A stretch of DNA of 53,367 nucleotides from Opitutales bacterium (GTDB taxonomy: Bacteria > Verrucomicrobiota > Verrucomicrobiia > Opitutales > Seribacteraceae), in the NCBI GenBank assembly GCA_029251885.1, contig JAQXCL010000147.1, forward strand, positions 1 through 53,367, written 5' to 3'. The position numbers and the translations under genes were made by a program. The notes below the pieces were generated by a model. That model saw only the letters and a list, made by a program, of their open reading frames with translations, had not been told where the DNA came from and did no database searches. Below, one piece after another: positions 48,696 through 53,367 of this stretch (the stretch's first letter is position 1; the number at the start of each line of letters is the position of its first letter).

Positions 48696-49883
48696 ATGTC
48701 TGTATCCCTTGGTACCCCTTTTAAACCTTCGGCAAAAAAAGTTCTTCTTTGTGGCTCGGGTGAGCTTGGCAAAGAAGTCGTCATCGAACTGCAACGCTAC
48801 GGTGTGGAAGTCATCGCTCTTGATGCCTACGACAATGCACCTGCTATGCAAGTTGCGGATCGTTCCCATGTTGTATCTATGCTCGATGGAACTGCCCTGC
48901 GTGCCATCATCGAACTGGAACAACCCGACCTCGTGGTTCCTGAGGTCGAAGCCATCGCCACCGATGTTCTGGCCGATTTGGAAGCAAGCGGTACAACCAC
49001 GATCATTCCAACCGCCCGTGCGACCCAGCTTACGATGAACCGCGAGGGTATTCGCCGGCTCGCAGGTGAGGAGCTTGGCCTGCACACTTCTCCCTATCGC
49101 TTTGCAGAGACTGCGGATGAGTTCACCCAGGCAGTCGCAGAGATTGGAATGCCCTGTGTGGTCAAACCCATAATGAGTTCCTCGGGTAAGGGTCAAAGCA
49201 CCATAAAAAGTGCAGGGCAAATTACACAGGCCTGGGAATATGCCCAGGCGGGTGGACGTTCAGGGAAGGGCAAAGTGATTGTGGAAGGATTTGTCGATTT
49301 TGATTACGAAATCACCCTGCTTACGGTTCGTCATGCCGGGGGTACCTCCTTTTGCGATCCCATTGGCCACCTTCAAGTGGATGGAGATTACCGGGAGTCC
49401 TGGCAACCACACCCCATGTCCGATATTGCCATAGCTGAGGCCCATGAATATGCCCGCAAAATTACCGATTCTCTGGGCGGGTGGGGCGTATTTGGGGTGG
49501 AACTATTTATCAAAGACGATCAGGTCATTTTTAGCGAGGTCTCCCCGCGTCCTCACGATACAGGCATGGTCACGATGATTTCCCAGGACCTTTCCCAGTT
49601 TGCCCTGCATGCCCGGGCCATTCTTGGTCTGCCCATCCCTGCCATCCGCCAGTTCGGACCATCGGCATCCAATGTCATCCTCGTTGAGGGAGAGTCGGAT
49701 AATCCAAGCTTTGGCAATTTGGACAAGGCGCTTGCCCAGCCCGATGTGCAACTTCGCTTATTTGGTAAACCTGCAGTTTCTGGCCGGAGGCGCATGGGGG
49801 TTGGCCTGGCCCGAGGCGATTCACTGGAAAATGCACGGAGTAAGGCACAGTCTGCCAGTTCTTCTGTCGAGGTATCTCTTTGA
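48696..49883 (+). CDS. purT: phosphoribosylglycinamide formyltransferase 2
   Basis: [73 protein letters not shown]. Confidence 0.94.
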   Translation: MSVSLGTPFKPSAKKVLLCGSGELGKEVVIELQRYGVEVIALDAYDNAPAMQVADRSHVVSMLDGTALRAIIELEQPDLVVPEVEAIATDVLADLEASGTTTIIPTARATQLTMNREGIRRLAGEELGLHTSPYRFAETADEFTQAVAEIGMPCVVKPIMSSSGKGQSTIKSAGQITQAWEYAQAGGRSGKGKVIVEGFVDFDYEITLLTVRHAGGTSFCDPIGHLQVDGDYRESWQPHPMSDIAIAEAHEYARKITDSLGGWGVFGVELFIKDDQVIFSEVSPRPHDTGMVTMISQDLSQFALHARAILGLPIPAIRQFGPSASNVILVEGESDNPSFGNLDKALAQPDVQLRLFGKPAVSGRRRMGVGLARGDSLENARSKAQSASSSVEVSL

Positions 49884-50221
49884 TGAGCGAATTTTGCGAA
49901 TTGATCGACCTGCTCGAAAAATTTCGGGATGAGCGGGACTGGTCCCAATTTCACGACTCCAAGAATCTTGCCCTTGCCCTGTCCATTGAAGCGGCGGAAT
50001 TAAACGAACTCTTTTTATGGAAAAAAGATGCTGAGTGTGAAGGGGTTGATAAACAGCGTCTAAAGGAGGAACTGGCCGATGTTTTTGCCTACGCTCTTAT
50101 GCTTGCAGGTAGACATGGGCTGGACATCTCAGAAATCGTAAAGGAAAAGATCGCCCTGAATGCCCAAAAATATCCAGTTGAAGAATCCCGGGGAAGTTCT
50201 GCAAAATATAAGAAACCGTAG
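49883..50221 (+). CDS. MazG-like nucleotide pyrophosphohydrolase
   Basis: FRDERDWSQFHDSKNLALALSIEAAELNELFLWK...LKEELADVFAYALMLA; TGATG overlap with purT. Confidence 0.85.
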   Translation: MSEFCELIDLLEKFRDERDWSQFHDSKNLALALSIEAAELNELFLWKKDAECEGVDKQRLKEELADVFAYALMLAGRHGLDISEIVKEKIALNAQKYPVEESRGSSAKYKKP

Positions 50222-50355
50222 TTTCTACAGGTACTTCCCAGGACAATTTTATGTTTTCATCAAATTTTTCCATAGGGCAGGAAAGATGTTAATCAAAGAA
50301 CATAATAAGATAATTTATTGACTGCCAAGTGGTGTGCTAACACTATTAAAGGAGT

Positions 50356-51141
50356 GTGATTTCCCTCGTCCGTAAATCCTTTTTTTTCCTAAGCATTTGT
50401 TTTGCTCCTTTTTTGTCTGCACAAATTGAGCACCAAGGGGTGGTGGGCGGCCCTTTTCATGGTTACCTTGAGGATGCCATTGGACAGGCCCGTGTGCAAG
50501 TCGGGCCAATTGCCGATTTTGCCGTGCCCAGCGGATTATCTGCCCGGGCCACGCAAAACCGTATCCCTTCGGGTGGAACTTCCCAGCTTTCTGCCTCAAT
50601 AATTCTTGATGATGGTACCTACACCGTTCTTGATCCATCCCAGGTCGAGTGGAGTTTTAGTAAGCCCCACCTAAGTATTGACAATGGTTCCCTCCTTGCC
50701 GAGGTCATGCCCAAGCAAACATCCATCCGGGTGCGTGCCTCTGCCGAAGGATTTGAGCAAAGCTTTACCATCTTCATTCTTGCCGATGATGGCCTTGTTG
50801 CCGAGGAGGCAGAGGCGAGCCTTCCCGAAGTTCTACGCTCGGCTATTGAACTAGAAGCACGCGGATGGAAGGAGTCCGAATGGTTCGGGGTGTTTTATGA
50901 TGCCGATAATGGCTGGCTTTACCATGTGGATCATGGATGGTTGCACACAACTGTTCAGCCTGGGGATGCCGCGTGGTTTTGGAACGAAGAACAGGAATGG
51001 TTCTGGACGGGTCCGCAAGTCTATCCCCATCTCTTTCGCAACCGCGATGCTGCCTGGCTTTATTTTTTCCGCCAGGCATTACCCCGCCAAGTTTTTTACA
51101 ATTATAATTCCGAAAAACTGGAGGAAGTAACTGCCCCCTAA
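50356..51141 (+). CDS. exported protein with W/Y-rich C-terminal domain
   Basis: GTG start, signal SFFFLSICFAPFLSAQ; C-terminal GWLYHVDHGWLHTT...AWFWNEEQEWFWTGPQVYPHLFRNRDAAWLYF. Confidence 0.7.
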   Translation: MISLVRKSFFFLSICFAPFLSAQIEHQGVVGGPFHGYLEDAIGQARVQVGPIADFAVPSGLSARATQNRIPSGGTSQLSASIILDDGTYTVLDPSQVEWSFSKPHLSIDNGSLLAEVMPKQTSIRVRASAEGFEQSFTIFILADDGLVAEEAEASLPEVLRSAIELEARGWKESEWFGVFYDADNGWLYHVDHGWLHTTVQPGDAAWFWNEEQEWFWTGPQVYPHLFRNRDAAWLYFFRQALPRQVFYNYNSEKLEEVTAP

Positions 51142-51169
51142 ACAAGCATCCTATTTTATTTGAAACCCT

Positions 51170-53367
51170 ATGAAAACCTCCATCTTTATTAGCCTACTTT
51201 CACTTTGTTTATTTAGCCTGTCCACGGCCGCACCCCCAGTTCCCTTTTCTGGGAAACTTGCGGTGGATGGAAAGAATTTTCATGGCAACGCCCGGTTTTC
51301 CTTTTCCATCGTGGATGGCCTGGGAGATGAGCACTGGAGACATTCTGAGGAACAGGGTTCAATGATTGAGAATGTTGTACTCAATGGCCGCTACCTTGTA
51401 TTGCTTGGCGGGCAGGGCATGAAAGCCCTTCCGCCCCGTTTATTTTTAGACTACGACCAACTCTTTCTTCGTGTACATGTTGACCTGCAGGACGGGCAGG
51501 GCATCCGCCTGCTCGAACCCGACCAGCGTATTACTTCCTCCCCCTATGCTTTGACTGCTGAACTCTCCCGGATTGCAGAAAAAGCCCTTATTGCCGATGC
51601 CGTATCCCCGGGGGCGATTACCCAAGATATGCTCGCCGATGGGGTATTTGCCGATTTAAACCGCACCATCACCTTGAACGATCTTGGATTAGATGTGGTA
51701 GCCGAGTTCAATTCCACTATTGGTCGCTCCCGCCTGGCTGCTGATGTCCGCAACGATTTAAACCGTACAATTGTGATCACCCGCGAGATGTTACCTCCAT
51801 CAGTACGGGAAGATTTAAACCGCAGTATCGAACTGAGCGACTTGCCTGTGGAAGTATTGCAGGGCTTAAACCGCACCATCACCTTGAACGATCTTGGATT
51901 AGATGTGGTAGCCGAGTTCAATTCCACTATTGATCGCTCCCGCCTGTCAGCTGATGTCCGCAACGATTTAAACCGTACAATTGTGATCACCCGGGAGATG
52001 TTACCTCAGAATGTACGGGATGACCTGAACAAGACTGTAACGATTACCAGAAGTATGTTGCCTGCAGATGTATTGAGTGACTTGAATCGCACCATTTCTA
52101 AATCCATGCTTGGAAGTGATGTACTTGCTGACTTAAACAAGTCCTCCGCAACTGCTTCACCTATTACCTTATCGATGCTTGCCCCGGAAGTGACCGCCAA
52201 GTTGGATCAGAATGGATCAGGAGGAAATACTACCGTTAATAATCCACCTGCAATCGGAAGCCTTATTGCATTACCTTACGGACAAAATGCTCCTGCTGGG
52301 TATTCGCTTTATCAGCGGGGAGAGCCAAAATTGGTTTGGGAGGAGAAAGCTCCTGTGAGTGTGGCGAGATATGCTTATGACGGCGTTGAGGTTTTGGATG
52401 GTAAGATTTATTTTATAGGAGGAAAGAGTGGTTCAAGTGCCAAAAATATTGCGGAAAGGTATGATCCTTCAACTAATACTTGGGAAACACTCAATTCCAT
52501 GTCAGTAGCTAGAAGTGGAGTACACTCTTCTGTCTTGAACGGAAAACTTTATGCGATTGGTGGAGAAGGTTTATCAAGTGTGGAAGTCTTTGATCCAAAT
52601 ACTGGAAATTGGACAGCAGGGGTCTCCCTACCAGTTGCAGTTAGTCATGGATCGACAATTACTGGTAATGGAAAGATTTATTTAGTAGGTGGTAAAGATT
52701 CATCGAGCCAAGACATCAATCAAGTGCTAAGCTTTGATCCAACAGCCAACCAATGGAATACTAAAGCAAATATGCCTACCGCCAGACATGGAATGAAACT
52801 TGTTTGGTTTAAAAATCGTATTTGGGCGATTGGGGGACAGCGTTCATCTTCAAGAACAACTGTTGAAAGCTACGATGTTACAACGGACACCTGGCAAACA
52901 GAAACTTCATTATCTGAAGAAAGGAGCTTCGCTGCATCTTGGGTTGCAAATGGTAGAATTTATATGGGTGGAGGAATGAATCTGGATTCTATTTCGGCTT
53001 ACAATCCACTAACTAGTAATTGGTCAGCAGCGGATAACCTTCCTGAGAAAAAATATTTAGCTGGTGCTGCCGTGCTAAACGATAAATTTTATATTTTATC
53101 TGGGCACACTGGTGAAGGCTTCTCCAACAAAGTCTTCGCGGCCGATTTGAATGCATCGGTGAGTGGGGTGTTTGATTTGTACCGCAAGGATGGCAATGCC
53201 TCCAGCGGGGTACCCACCGTGCAGGCAGAAGTGGCGGATGGGTCGGTGACGACTGCAAAGATTGCAAGTAACACCATTACCACATCTGACTTAAATGAGC
53301 AGATCCTCAAATATTTAAAGCCCGAGATTACTCTAGCACCGCAGGCACCTGGATTGGTGTTTAACGG
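51170..53367 (+). CDS. large secreted fibre-like repeat and Kelch beta-propeller protein, truncated at right edge
   Basis: Continuous frame from MKTSIFISLLSLCLFSLSTA to window end; DLNRTI.. repeats; six Kelch-like blades (IYFIGG, LYAIGG, IYLVGG, IWAIGG, IYMGGG, FYILSG). Absent from the supplied ORF track because it runs off the edge. Confidence 0.85.
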   Translation, partial: MKTSIFISLLSLCLFSLSTAAPPVPFSGKLAVDGKNFHGNARFSFSIVDGLGDEHWRHSEEQGSMIENVVLNGRYLVLLGGQGMKALPPRLFLDYDQLFLRVHVDLQDGQGIRLLEPDQRITSSPYALTAELSRIAEKALIADAVSPGAITQDMLADGVFADLNRTITLNDLGLDVVAEFNSTIGRSRLAADVRNDLNRTIVITREMLPPSVREDLNRSIELSDLPVEVLQGLNRTITLNDLGLDVVAEFNSTIDRSRLSADVRNDLNRTIVITREMLPQNVRDDLNKTVTITRSMLPADVLSDLNRTISKSMLGSDVLADLNKSSATASPITLSMLAPEVTAKLDQNGSGGNTTVNNPPAIGSLIALPYGQNAPAGYSLYQRGEPKLVWEEKAPVSVARYAYDGVEVLDGKIYFIGGKSGSSAKNIAERYDPSTNTWETLNSMSVARSGVHSSVLNGKLYAIGGEGLSSVEVFDPNTGNWTAGVSLPVAVSHGSTITGNGKIYLVGGKDSSSQDINQVLSFDPTANQWNTKANMPTARHGMKLVWFKNRIWAIGGQRSSSRTTVESYDVTTDTWQTETSLSEERSFAASWVANGRIYMGGGMNLDSISAYNPLTSNWSAADNLPEKKYLAGAAVLNDKFYILSGHTGEGFSNKVFAADLNASVSGVFDLYRKDGNASSGVPTVQAEVADGSVTTAKIASNTITTSDLNEQILKYLKPEITLAPQAPGLVFN
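51656..52006 (+). repeat. 210-bp-period near-identical tandem duplication inside the fibre/Kelch gene
   Basis: 51656-51796 recurs at 51866-52006 with about four mismatches, offset exactly 210 bp. Confidence 0.9.

Noticed and set aside
51544-52200. Minus-strand repetitive ORFs (148 and 64 aa)
   Set aside because: Antisense shadow of the DLNRTI repeat region; the plus-strand frame is continuous with a signal peptide and Kelch domain.
53013-53310. Minus-strand ORFs at the right edge
   Set aside because: Antisense to the continuing Kelch/fibre gene.

Overview
This 53.4 kb window looks like mostly core chromosome from a PVC-superphylum bacterium, probably Verrucomicrobia/Opitutae-like (inferred from the DUF1501/DUF1549-DUF1553/PSCyt1 gene set and W-rich and fibre-like secreted proteins). 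I saw no integrase, transposase, CRISPR array or phage module. Main content, left to right: a truncated ABC ATPase; a di-heme cytochrome; an AmgK/MurU-type cell-wall recycling pair; an hldD-proC-RDD-folD-pseudouridine synthase run; fabG-acpP-fabF; tRNA-Arg; ppnP; paired TPM-domain proteins; clpS; a second ketosynthase/ACP/CrtI-like oxidoreductase cluster; an NtrC-type regulator; tRNA-Met; a probable unannotated 6S RNA; lpxI; leuS; a bacterial voltage-gated cation channel; an LMW-PTP-like protein lacking the catalytic Cys; sufS; a PSCyt1/DUF1501/DUF1549-1553 cluster; an octaheme-TPR cytochrome; a MerC-like protein behind a perfect palindrome; tRNA-Thr; a spore-photoproduct-lyase-family radical SAM protein translationally coupled to a nucleosidase-like gene; hemW; a GH20/SSS pair; purT; a MazG-like protein; and an edge-truncated Kelch/fibre-like protein with a near-identical internal 210-bp tandem duplication. 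The strongest leads are the 6S RNA, the FabF-ACP-CrtI mini-cluster, the Cys-to-Ser LMW-PTP, the nucleosidase-SPL coupling and the MerC palindrome. All family assignments come from reading motifs; no database search was run.
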